NCBI GenBank assembly: GCA_034189725.1
Contig: JAXHUK010000097.1
Coordinates: forward strand, 1-9,723
Source of the DNA: JAXHUK01 sp034189725
GTDB taxonomy: Bacteria > Chloroflexota > Dehalococcoidia > SZUA-161
DNA: 9,723 nucleotides
Direction of reading: 5' to 3'
The position numbers and the translations under genes are program-made. This document shows, in pieces, positions 1-6,068 of the stretch; position 1 is the stretch's first letter, and the number at the start of each line of letters is the position of its first letter. The notes below the pieces were generated by a model. It ran no database searches and was not told where the DNA came from. It saw only the letters and a program-made list of their open reading frames with translations.

Positions 1-9
1 AAGTTGAGA

Positions 10-120
10 CTACAGACTCACTTCATCCCCATTTTCGGGTGCAATAGCATCACATTCGCAGTTCTCTCTGATCCATTCAGCAAACCCCTTTGTATCATCC
101 CCGTGAACGGTAAAGACGCA
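10..120 (-). pseudogene. C-terminal remnant of a beta-CASP metallo-beta-lactamase-like protein
   Basis: On the minus strand, one frame away from the truncated thioredoxin, about 36 codons read CVFTVHGDD, then AEWIREN, then APENGDEVSL and a TAG stop at 12-10. A VHG motif about 25 residues before a P-x-x-G-x-x-V-x-L ending is the usual C-terminus of RNA-type beta-CASP metallo-beta-lactamase proteins, where the VHG histidine belongs to the active-site region. The other motifs of that family are absent upstream, because the preceding DNA encodes thioredoxin in a different frame. It therefore looks like the tail of a lost gene, joined to the thioredoxin gene near 116-121. It has no start codon or ribosome-binding site of its own. 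The family call rests on motif memory over a short stretch, so it is moderate. Confidence 0.5.
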
Positions 121-316
121 TGGCCATTTGAGGATTGTCATCCACGTTGATCTTGCAGAATTTGAATTTGCCATCGTATTCTCCTGCCAGTTTATCGATC
201 ACTGGCGCTGTCATATGGCAGGGAGCACACCATGGTGCATAGAAATCTACCATTACCGGGATCTCCGATTTCAGCACCTCTTCATCGAAGCTTTGGTCTG
301 TTAGTTCGACTACCAT
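95..316 (-). pseudogene. Thioredoxin, truncated at the C-terminus
   Basis: The 73-residue reading frame starts at the ATG at 316-314, preceded eight bases upstream by CAGGAG (330-325). It begins like a normal thioredoxin: VDFYAPWCAPC at about residues 23-33 with the redox pair C30/C33, then KINVDDNP at 55-62. A thioredoxin of about 105-110 residues should continue with YGVxSIPT, carrying the conserved cis-proline, two beta strands and the last helix. Here homology stops at about residue 68 and the frame ends after five unrelated residues. Without the cis-proline and the C-terminal strands it is unlikely to fold as a working disulfide reductase. It lies 71 bases downstream of the FmdB-type gene on the same strand and probably shares its transcript. 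The active-site alanine (WCAPC rather than WCGPC) is an accepted variant. Confidence 0.8.
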
Positions 317-387
317 CGTTGAATCTCCTGTTGTAGAATCTCTTAGAAGCTCTGATGAGGCTAACTGCCCCTGTATTACCTGGGGCC

Positions 388-570
388 TCAGCCACCGCCT
401 CGGGGAGCACATCCTCGACGCAAGAACAGGGTGCCAGATGGGGAGAATACCTTATGTGCTCCCTCCCTCCGACAACTCGGGCAGGTCACCTCAGTATTAT
501 CATCGGACATCTGTCCCATCGCCTCGAATGTATGTCCGCAGGCTCTACATTCGTACTGATAGATTGGCAT
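388..570 (-). CDS. FmdB-type zinc-ribbon protein
   Basis: This 60-residue protein opens with MPIYQYEC and carries two CxxC knuckles, C8/C11 (CRAC) and C30/C33 (CPSC), followed by KVFSPSG. That arrangement defines the FmdB/CxxC_CXXC_SSSS regulatory zinc-ribbon family, whose members are small zinc-binding proteins of mostly unknown function, often described as putative regulators. The start at 570 is chosen because GGGAGG (581-576) sits directly upstream and the family begins with M-P-x-Y-x-Y. The frame stays open further upstream, but that extension is AT-rich, low-complexity sequence overlapping the promoter. C54 near the end is an extra cysteine, and the Gly-rich end is typical. It is the first gene of a leftward unit with the broken thioredoxin, transcribed away from the ArsR-type gene. 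Confidence 0.85.
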   Translation of the reverse strand: MPIYQYECRACGHTFEAMGQMSDDNTEVTCPSCRREGAHKVFSPSGTLFLRRGCAPRGGG

Positions 571-638
571 GATTTCCTCCCTTTTTAGTAGACAGTGAAA
601 CTCACATACTCTAGATAGCCGTACACACTGCCAAACAA

Positions 639-658
639 ATATTATAATATTATAATAT
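639..658. promoter_or_regulatory. Perfect 20-bp palindrome, candidate ArsR-family operator
   Basis: ATATTATAATATTATAATAT is its own reverse complement, with the core TAATATTA at 645-652. It lies about 14 bases downstream of the minus-strand -10 box, roughly +7 to +26 of the zinc-ribbon transcript, a position where a bound repressor would block transcription. Twelve bases of it (TATTATAATATT, 640-651) recur at 790-801 in the ArsR-gene promoter. AT-rich imperfect palindromes are the usual ArsR-family targets. The assignment to the neighbouring regulator is inference. Confidence 0.55.
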
Positions 659-671
659 ATTACATATTGCA

Positions 672-700
672 ATAGTATCATAGACGTTTGCCATTGTCAA
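672..700 (-). promoter_or_regulatory. Promoter for the zinc-ribbon/thioredoxin unit
   Basis: Read on the minus strand, TTGACA (700-695) is followed after exactly 17 bases by TACTAT (677-672). The -35 is perfect and the -10 is moderate (four of six). Transcription would start near 665 and leave a leader of about 95 bases before the ATG at 570. Its -35 is about 70 bases from that of the divergent ArsR-gene promoter. Confidence 0.6.
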
Positions 701-769
701 TACCCTTTGGCGAGAAAATATACTGATCTACAGAAATTTCACCGCTTTTTGTCAGGCATTCTTAGACTA

Positions 770-798
770 TTGACAGAATATAAAATATCTATTATAAT
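770..798 (+). promoter_or_regulatory. Consensus promoter of the ArsR-type gene
   Basis: TTGACA (770-775), a 17-base spacer and TATAAT (793-798) form a perfect sigma70-type promoter, an unusually strong one that makes sense only if it is repressed. Transcription would start near 805, leaving a leader of about 34 bases before the ATG at 839. The -10 box lies inside an AT-rich palindromic stretch proposed as the operator. Confidence 0.8.
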
Positions 799-818
799 AT
801 TCAAAGATAATAATATAG
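790..818. promoter_or_regulatory. Candidate autoregulatory operator over the -10 and start site
   Basis: TATTATAATA (790-799) is a perfect 10-bp palindrome overlapping the -10 box. Two core-like octamers, TAATATTC (795-802) and TAATATAG (811-818), have centres 16 bases apart. This matches the 17-base centre spacing of the paired operator at 4706-4732. A repressor bound here would block RNA polymerase directly. ArsR-family proteins commonly regulate their own promoters; no binding data are implied. Confidence 0.5.
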
Positions 819-838
819 TAAATAAAAAAGGGGGTGGA

Positions 839-1189
839 ATGATAGATAAGTCTAACATACAGCTTTTCAAGTTGCAGGCTGATATCTGCAAAACCCTTTC
901 CTATCCGAAACGCCTGATGATCATCCATGAACTTCGCGAAGGGGAGTTGTCTGTAGGTCAACTGGTTAGCAATTTAAATCTCTCCCAGGCCAATGTTTCA
1001 CAGCATTTGGCTATCCTCCGGGAGCGAGGTATTGTCAGCGCGCGTCGTGATGGGACGAATATCTACTATAGCCTGGCCAGCCCCAAGATCGGTGAGGCTT
1101 GCGACCTGGTTCAGGGGGTCCTGGAAGAACAACTGGCTGATAGTCAAGCCTTAGCTTACACTCTCAGTCATATTGTGCGGAAAGCATAA
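839..1189 (+). CDS. ArsR-family winged-helix transcriptional regulator
   Basis: The 116-residue protein has the ArsR/SmtB layout: a helix with LSYPKRLMIIHEL (19-32), the helix-turn-helix around LSVGQLVSNLNLSQANVSQHL (37-57), and the wing RRDGTNIYYSL (69-79). Members are dimeric repressors released by metals, metalloids, persulfides or other thiol-reactive signals. The classic CxCxxC arsenic/cadmium site and the histidine-rich alpha5 zinc site are absent. The only cysteines are C17 in the first helix and C88 in the last, a possible thiol or metal sensor pair. The ATG at 839 follows a purine-rich AGGGGGTGG (829-837). The frame stays open back to 707 but would cross the promoter. It precedes the oxidoreductase gene by 22 bases, so they are probably cotranscribed. 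Autoregulation is suggested by the palindrome over its promoter. Confidence 0.9.
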   Translation: MIDKSNIQLFKLQADICKTLSYPKRLMIIHELREGELSVGQLVSNLNLSQANVSQHLAILRERGIVSARRDGTNIYYSLASPKIGEACDLVQGVLEEQLADSQALAYTLSHIVRKA

Positions 1190-1211
1190 TAAATAGAAGT
1201 AGGAGGATACT

Positions 1212-4200
1212 ATGAGTGCACTGAACGGTACACGGCGAGAGTATCTCAAGGAAAAATTTGGTGACAGAGTTACATTCCGCAAAACTGAACTCAAGCTCTA
1301 CGGTCACGATATCGCTGCTATGCCCAGCCTGGTCAAACCGCTTATAGGTAACACGAAACCTGATGCGGTAGTCCAGCCAGAAACTGAGGAGGAGCTGGTA
1401 GAGCTCGTGCGCTGGGCTGCGGAACATAAAGTGCCACTTACTCCACGAGGCAAGGCATCGTCCGGCTACGGTGGTGTGTTGCCGATCAAGAACGGAGTGG
1501 TAGTAGACTTTTATCGCATGAAGCGCATTATCAATGTCGATCCTGAATCTCAGACTGTTGTGGTGCAGCCTGGTATTGTATGGGAGAAGCTGGATCGAGA
1601 GTTGAAGAAACAGGGTCTCACATTGCGATTGTATCCCACAAGTTATCCTGCCTCTACTGCAGGTGGGTGGCTTGCTCAAGGGGGCGCGGGAATCGGCTCC
1701 TATGAAATGGGGTGGTTTCCCGATAACGTAGTGAGTGCACGTGTGGTACTGCCTGATGGCACGGTGAGAGAATTCGCAGGCAATGAGCTTGACGTAATTG
1801 CTGAAGCCGAGGGTATTACAGGGCTGATCAGCGAGATGACTATCCGTGTTCAGCCCTCTGATGAGCTGGGATTGGTTGCTATAGGCTGCCCGAATGCCCA
1901 CGACCTGCAAAAGCTGGTGCAATCGTTTCTGGACGAAAAGCTCCCCATCTGGTCGCTGATCTTCATAAATCCCCGCATGGCTGAGCTGAAGAATATGGCT
2001 CCACTTATGGAACACTACGGGCATCCTGCGGAGGAAAGAGTTCTCTTGCCTGCATCCTACATTATAACACTGGCATTCAGGGAGAACGATCGTCAGGACG
2101 TCATGGAGAAGCTGCCAGGGCTTCTCAAGCCGTGCGAGGCTGAGATTCTCAGCGACCGCATTGCTCAGCACGAATGGGATCACCGTTTCAAGTTGATGGT
2201 GGTTAAGCGATTAGGGCCGAGTCTGGTCCCTGCCGAGGTCGTTATTCCTCTCTCTGCTCTGGGCGATGTGATGACCGAGATCGAGGAAAAGATTGCCCAG
2301 CCGATTGTAAAGGAGGGCATTATCATACGGGAAAGCCGTAATGGTCAACCCGAAGTGGTAATTCTGGGGTTTATCCCCAGTGACCAGCGCAAGTTCAACT
2401 ACAACTTCGTTTTCAGCCTCGCTCTTACCTTTATTAAGATTGCCGAGAAGCATGGAGGTCGTCCTTACGCAACCGGGCTCTATTTCTCGAGCAAGGCATC
2501 TAATGTCCTGGGAAGGGAAAGACTGCAGCGCCTGAGTGCTTTCAAGCGACAGGTAGACCCCAGGAACATACTCAATCCCGGTAAAGTTATCAGCCGGGGG
2601 CTGATCGGCACGTTCCTCAGCATTGCCAGTGTGCTTGAGCCCCTCGCCCGTCCTTTTGGCAACCATGTTATACCTCGTATAGGTGAACGCCCCGCACAAC
2701 CGGTGCGCGATATCCCTGCCGATGTTGCCTGGTATGCCTACGGGTGCTCGCAGTGCGGTTACTGTATCGAGGAGTGCGACCAGTTTTACGGGCGGGGATG
2801 GGAAAGCCAGTCACCGCGTGGTAAGTGGTACTGGTTGCGTGAGTACATGGAAGGCCGCGAGGAGTGGGACCAGGCGATGGTAGACACTATTCTGGTATGC
2901 ACTACATGCGAGCTGTGTAATCTCCGTTGCTCGGCAGCGCTGCCTATTGAGCCCTCGTGGATGAAACTTCGCGGCAAGCTTATTCACGAAGACAAGAGAT
3001 TGACTATCCCGCCATTTGAGATGATGGCAGCAGCATTACGCAAGGAAGGCGATATCTGGGCGGGCTATCGCAAAGACCGTTCAGTCTGGTTCCCTGAAGA
3101 TCTCAGGGAGAAACACGGGCCAGCGCACAAAGCGAACGCAGTGTACTTCGCTGGCTGTACTGCCAGCTATGTTGAGCAGGATATTGGCATGGCGAGTGTT
3201 CGGCTGCTTGATGCAGCCAATGTAGACTTCACCTATCTCGACGAGAAGGAGAATTGCTGTGGTACCCCCATGCTGGTAGCAGGGAAATGGGATGTGTTCA
3301 CCGAGATCATGAAAAAGAATATTGAGGCTGTTAAGGAAGCCGGCGCTGATACCGTTATCACGTCGTGTCCTGCCTGCGACATGATGTGGCGACATGCATA
3401 CCCGGAGTGGGCGAACAAACTCGGTATAGACTATGGAATACAGACCAAACACTATAGTGAAGTGCTTGCAGAGAAGATAAAAGCAGGAGAGTTCATCTTT
3501 CCGGAGAATGGGAATGAGCCATGTACCGTGAGCTGGCACGACTCGTGTCATATCGGGCGTGTATCCGGCGTGTATGAACCACCGCGTGAGCTTATTGAGG
3601 CCATCCCCAATGTTAATTTCGTGGAGATGAGTCACAACAGAGAGGCTGCTCATTGCTGTGGAAGCGTGTTGACACTGATCAAGGAGCCGCCTGTTGCTGC
3701 AGAGATAGGTAAAACACGGCTTGATGAGGCGGTAGAGGTGGGTGCGGAAAAGGTGCTGGCACTTTGCCCGTGCTGTGAATTCCAGCTCCGCGTGAGTGCC
3801 GATAAAAAGCAGGTGCCTGTCGAGGTCGTAGACTTGGCGCGGTTTGCCTCGTCGGCGTTGGGGTATGATTTCCCTGATCCCAATCCTGAGGTGCAGAAGC
3901 AATGGGCAGTATTTGAGGGTATGATTGCGCTCATGACTCCACAGGGATTTGCCGAGGTTATGAGCAGCATGTGGCCCGAACTTATTGACGCCATGCCATT
4001 TGGTATGGGACGGATGATGCGCATCATGGGCAGGATACCAGGAGCGCTTAATCTTATGAAACCCATGTTCCCTATCCTGTTCCCACGGTTGCTGCCAATG
4101 ATGATGCCGAAGGTGATGCCGACAATGCTGGATCGAGTGGCTGAGCGTATACCGATGCCCGACTATATGGCGGAGCAGATGCCTGAGCTCATGCCTGAGG

Positions 4201-4340
4201 TGATGAATAATCTGATGCCGCACATGATCGGTGATGTAGTGCCTCTGGTTACGCAGCCAATGATCGACTACTTGAAAGGTGATACCAGGGGCAGGTCATC
4301 TGAGACAACTAACCTGTTGAAGCAATCCAGTGGCAGATAA
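1212..4340 (+). CDS. FAD-linked oxidase fused to Fe-S and double CCG domains
   Basis: This 1042-residue protein combines a GlcD-type flavin dehydrogenase with a GlcF/HdrD-type electron-transfer half. Residues about 45-190 form the FAD-binding PCMH domain (PLTPRGKASSGYGG, later STAGGWLAQGGAGIGS). The FAD-oxidase C-terminal domain ends with the typical VDPRNILNPGKV at 448-459. Two CxxCxxCxxxC sites follow (C512/515/518/522 and C563/566/569/573), which should bind two [4Fe-4S] clusters. Two CCG domains come next (C649, C682-C683, C719/C722; then C779, C815-C816, C852/C854/C855), which in heterodisulfide reductase HdrB/HdrD hold noncubane clusters. Residues from about 904 to the end form a Met/Pro-rich tail. 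The family oxidises 2-hydroxy acids such as D-lactate or glycolate; the substrate here is unknown. The start is fixed by AGGAGG at 1201-1206. The ferredoxin gene 24 bases downstream is a plausible partner. Confidence 0.88.
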   Translation: MSALNGTRREYLKEKFGDRVTFRKTELKLYGHDIAAMPSLVKPLIGNTKPDAVVQPETEEELVELVRWAAEHKVPLTPRGKASSGYGGVLPIKNGVVVDFYRMKRIINVDPESQTVVVQPGIVWEKLDRELKKQGLTLRLYPTSYPASTAGGWLAQGGAGIGSYEMGWFPDNVVSARVVLPDGTVREFAGNELDVIAEAEGITGLISEMTIRVQPSDELGLVAIGCPNAHDLQKLVQSFLDEKLPIWSLIFINPRMAELKNMAPLMEHYGHPAEERVLLPASYIITLAFRENDRQDVMEKLPGLLKPCEAEILSDRIAQHEWDHRFKLMVVKRLGPSLVPAEVVIPLSALGDVMTEIEEKIAQPIVKEGIIIRESRNGQPEVVILGFIPSDQRKFNYNFVFSLALTFIKIAEKHGGRPYATGLYFSSKASNVLGRERLQRLSAFKRQVDPRNILNPGKVISRGLIGTFLSIASVLEPLARPFGNHVIPRIGERPAQPVRDIPADVAWYAYGCSQCGYCIEECDQFYGRGWESQSPRGKWYWLREYMEGREEWDQAMVDTILVCTTCELCNLRCSAALPIEPSWMKLRGKLIHEDKRLTIPPFEMMAAALRKEGDIWAGYRKDRSVWFPEDLREKHGPAHKANAVYFAGCTASYVEQDIGMASVRLLDAANVDFTYLDEKENCCGTPMLVAGKWDVFTEIMKKNIEAVKEAGADTVITSCPACDMMWRHAYPEWANKLGIDYGIQTKHYSEVLAEKIKAGEFIFPENGNEPCTVSWHDSCHIGRVSGVYEPPRELIEAIPNVNFVEMSHNREAAHCCGSVLTLIKEPPVAAEIGKTRLDEAVEVGAEKVLALCPCCEFQLRVSADKKQVPVEVVDLARFASSALGYDFPDPNPEVQKQWAVFEGMIALMTPQGFAEVMSSMWPELIDAMPFGMGRMMRIMGRIPGALNLMKPMFPILFPRLLPMMMPKVMPTMLDRVAERIPMPDYMAEQMPELMPEVMNNLMPHMIGDVVPLVTQPMIDYLKGDTRGRSSETTNLLKQSSGR

Positions 4341-4364
4341 GCTAACCTGGCAGGTGAGTCCGTT

Positions 4365-4553
4365 ATGAGCGAGATTGTTACGATAGACGAGGAATTATGT
4401 ACAGGATGCATGACATGTATCGATATGTGTCCCAAGGGGATCCTGTATCTCGATGAGGATACAAATACCTGTAGAGTGAGTGATGGGAATCGATGTGATA
4501 GATTACGCGGGTGTGAGCGGGCATGCACTGCAAACGCGATCAGAGTAAATTGA
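4365..4553 (+). CDS. Small ferredoxin-like protein with an altered second cluster site
   Basis: This is a 62-residue soluble protein. The first motif, C12-x2-C15-x2-C18-x3-C22-P, is a complete [4Fe-4S] ligand set. The second half has C44, C50 and C54, but the expected cysteine at 47 is leucine (CDRLRGCERAC). C36 is an additional cysteine that might substitute, and the usual proline after the last ligand is threonine. The second site may therefore hold a [3Fe-4S] cluster, an unusually ligated cluster or none. It follows the flavin/CCG oxidoreductase by 24 bases, with AGGTGAG as ribosome-binding site, and precedes a terminator. An electron-carrier role for the upstream enzyme is likely. DUF39 homocysteine-forming proteins also work with ferredoxin-like partners in methanogens, so a link to the gene at 4845 is possible. 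Confidence 0.85.
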   Translation: MSEIVTIDEELCTGCMTCIDMCPKGILYLDEDTNTCRVSDGNRCDRLRGCERACTANAIRVN

Positions 4554-4583
4554 CGTTTATGAACTAACCGACGTAACCAGTAG

Positions 4584-4616
4584 AAAGAGGGCAGATGGTT
4601 CGACTGCCCTCTTTTT
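4584..4616 (+). terminator. Rho-independent terminator of the ArsR/oxidoreductase/ferredoxin unit
   Basis: AAAGAGGGCAG (4584-4594) pairs perfectly with CTGCCCTCTTT (4604-4614) around a 9-base loop. The T-run extends through 4616. It lies about 30 bases after the ferredoxin stop codon and separates the first rightward unit from the DUF39 unit. Confidence 0.92.
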
Positions 4617-4683
4617 GCTATTCATTTAACATATAGTCTTCCCACTATTCTTCCAATAGTTGCATAATACTTGTTAATCACTC

Positions 4684-4712
4684 TTGACATCTATGCTCGC
4701 ATTGCCTAATAT
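4684..4712 (+). promoter_or_regulatory. Promoter of the DUF39-transporter unit
   Basis: TTGACA (4684-4689), a 17-base spacer and TAATAT (4707-4712) form a good sigma70-type promoter. The -10 lies inside the first CTAATATTAG palindrome, so any protein bound there would exclude RNA polymerase. Transcription would begin near 4719, leaving a leader of about 125 bases before the ATG at 4845. Confidence 0.75.
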
Positions 4713-4732
4713 TAGTATTATGCTAATATTAG
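4706..4732. promoter_or_regulatory. Duplicated palindromic operator, CTAATATTAG-N7-CTAATATTAG
   Basis: Two identical perfect 10-bp palindromes (4706-4715 and 4723-4732) have centres 17 bases apart, about one and a half helical turns. The first covers the -10 and the second covers the transcription start. The inner octamer TAATATTA is also the centre of the palindrome at 645-652. This strongly suggests two repressor dimers; the ArsR-type protein encoded at 839 is the nearest candidate, by inference. Confidence 0.7.
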
Positions 4733-4792
4733 TAATCTATTCATAGTGTGGCACTACAGATACTGCGGATAGCAGGTAAAAATTGGTAAGAG

Positions 4793-4817
4793 ATCGATCC
4801 GTGTTGGAATCGATTTT
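4793..4817 (+). other. Weak leader hairpin upstream of the DUF39 gene
   Basis: ATCGATCC (4793-4800) can pair with GGAATCGAT (4806-4814), with one bulged base around a short GTGTT loop, followed by TTT. It lies in the 5' leader, about 30 bases before the start codon. It could be a modest attenuator or RNA-stability element, or chance. No known riboswitch was recognised in the leader. Confidence 0.25.
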
Positions 4818-4844
4818 GTTCAGTTCAAAAAGAAAGGAGCACAA

Positions 4845-6056
4845 ATGCCGAAGACAATCGCCGAAATCAACGAAAAAATCCGTGCCAGGGAGGCAGTTGT
4901 GGTAACTGCCGAAGAGGTTATCGACATCGTTGAGAGAGAGGGTATGGAGAATGCCGCCCAGACTATAGATGTCGTTACCACAGGAACTTTTGGCCCAATG
5001 TGCTCCTCAGGTTGCTATTTCAACACCGGACATACAGAACCACGCATAAAACTCGGCGGTGGACGGGTATACCTCAATGATGTCCCGGTCTATACCGGGC
5101 TGGCTGCCGTAGACCTTTTCCTCGGCGCAACAGCCATTCCTGATGATGACCCCAGGAACCGAACCCACCCTGGCGATTTCAACTATGGTGGTGGTCATGT
5201 CATCGAAGAGCTGGTAGCAGGTCGAGACGTACGGCTTGTGGCTACTGCGTATGGAACGGACTGTTATCCGAGGAAGAAGCTTGAGACACTGATCAACATA
5301 AAGGATATCAACGAAGCAGTGCTATTCAATATCAGGAATGCCTATCAGAATTATAATGTAGCGGTGAATCTTTCTGACAAAGCTCTCTACACCTATATGG
5401 GAGTGCTTAAACCAAACCTGGGAAATGCCAACTACTGTTCCGCGGGTCAACTCTCACCTCTCCTCAATGACCCTTACTACAAGACCATTGGCATCGGGAC
5501 CAGGATATTCCTGGGTGGTGGGATCGGTTATGTGGCGTGGCAAGGTACACAGCATAATCCTAATGTACCGCGGGGGGATAATGGTGTCCCCAAAAGGCCT
5601 TCGGGAACCCTGGCTGTAATCGGTGACCTGAAGCAGATGACACCGGAATGGTTAAGGGGAACAACCATGATCGGTTATGGCTGCACCATAACAGTGGGCA
5701 TCGGAGTTCCCATTCCTGTCCTATCTGAGGAAGTCCTCAGCTATGCGACGGTGAGGGACCGGGACATACTCGCGCCTGTTGTGGATTATTCCCAGGCATA
5801 CCCGCAGAGGAAACCGGACATCCTGGGAGAGGTCAGCTATGCCCAGCTCAGGACTGGACGAATAGAACTTCAAGGGAAGGAGCTGCCCACTGCTTCTCTT
5901 TCCAGCTATGCGAAGGCAGTGGAAATCGCAAATACCTTGAAAGAGTGGATACAGAAAGGTGACTTCATGCTCACTGAGCCTGTAGCGTTACTGCCTGGAG
6001 AGGAGTCGGGAATAACGTTCAAGTCCATTCAGGAACGACCGATAGCGGAGAGTTGA
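4845..6056 (+). CDS. DUF39/HcyBio homocysteine biosynthesis protein (aspartate-semialdehyde sulfurtransferase-like)
   Basis: This 403-residue protein matches the DUF39 (HcyBio) family: an N-terminal TTGTFGPMCSSGCYFNTGH (45-63), LGGGRVYLNDVPVYTGLAAVD (70-90), GTDCYPRKK (137-145), NYGGGHVIEEL and GYGCTITVGIGVPIPVL. In methanogens the MA1821-type member, with ferredoxin-domain partner MA1822, builds homocysteine from aspartate semialdehyde and sulfide. Two conserved cysteines are essential there; C53 or C57 and C140 look like their counterparts. The protein lacks the C-terminal CBS domains found in longer members. AAAGGAGC (4833-4840) lies just before the start. It heads a five-gene set whose next genes encode an ABC transporter. 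In bacteria the family's biochemical role is less secure, so sulfur insertion is inferred from homology. The operator upstream implies it is switched by an external signal rather than made constitutively. Confidence 0.88.
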   Translation: MPKTIAEINEKIRAREAVVVTAEEVIDIVEREGMENAAQTIDVVTTGTFGPMCSSGCYFNTGHTEPRIKLGGGRVYLNDVPVYTGLAAVDLFLGATAIPDDDPRNRTHPGDFNYGGGHVIEELVAGRDVRLVATAYGTDCYPRKKLETLINIKDINEAVLFNIRNAYQNYNVAVNLSDKALYTYMGVLKPNLGNANYCSAGQLSPLLNDPYYKTIGIGTRIFLGGGIGYVAWQGTQHNPNVPRGDNGVPKRPSGTLAVIGDLKQMTPEWLRGTTMIGYGCTITVGIGVPIPVLSEEVLSYATVRDRDILAPVVDYSQAYPQRKPDILGEVSYAQLRTGRIELQGKELPTASLSSYAKAVEIANTLKEWIQKGDFMLTEPVALLPGEESGITFKSIQERPIAES

Positions 6057-6068
6057 TGAAAGGAAGCG

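Noticed and set aside
571..681. N-terminal extension of the zinc-ribbon gene back to 681
   Set aside because: It spans the palindrome and leader. The family begins MPxYxY, and GGGAGG sits just before 570.
707..838. N-terminal extension of the ArsR-type gene back to an ATG at 707
   Set aside because: It would cross the perfect promoter at 770-798, lacks a ribosome-binding site, and adds low-complexity residues not found in ArsR proteins; the ATG at 839 has a good purine-rich site and matches family length.
1164..4223. Long minus-strand open frames (2183-1164, 4223-3081, 4066-3650) inside the oxidoreductase gene
   Set aside because: They lie opposite a gene with clear domains, have no family motifs or ribosome-binding sites, and are explained by its codon bias.
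4719..4844. Riboswitch in the DUF39 leader (SAM or other sulfur-related type)
   Set aside because: The 125-base leader shows only one weak bulged hairpin and no conserved core or terminator/antiterminator pair.
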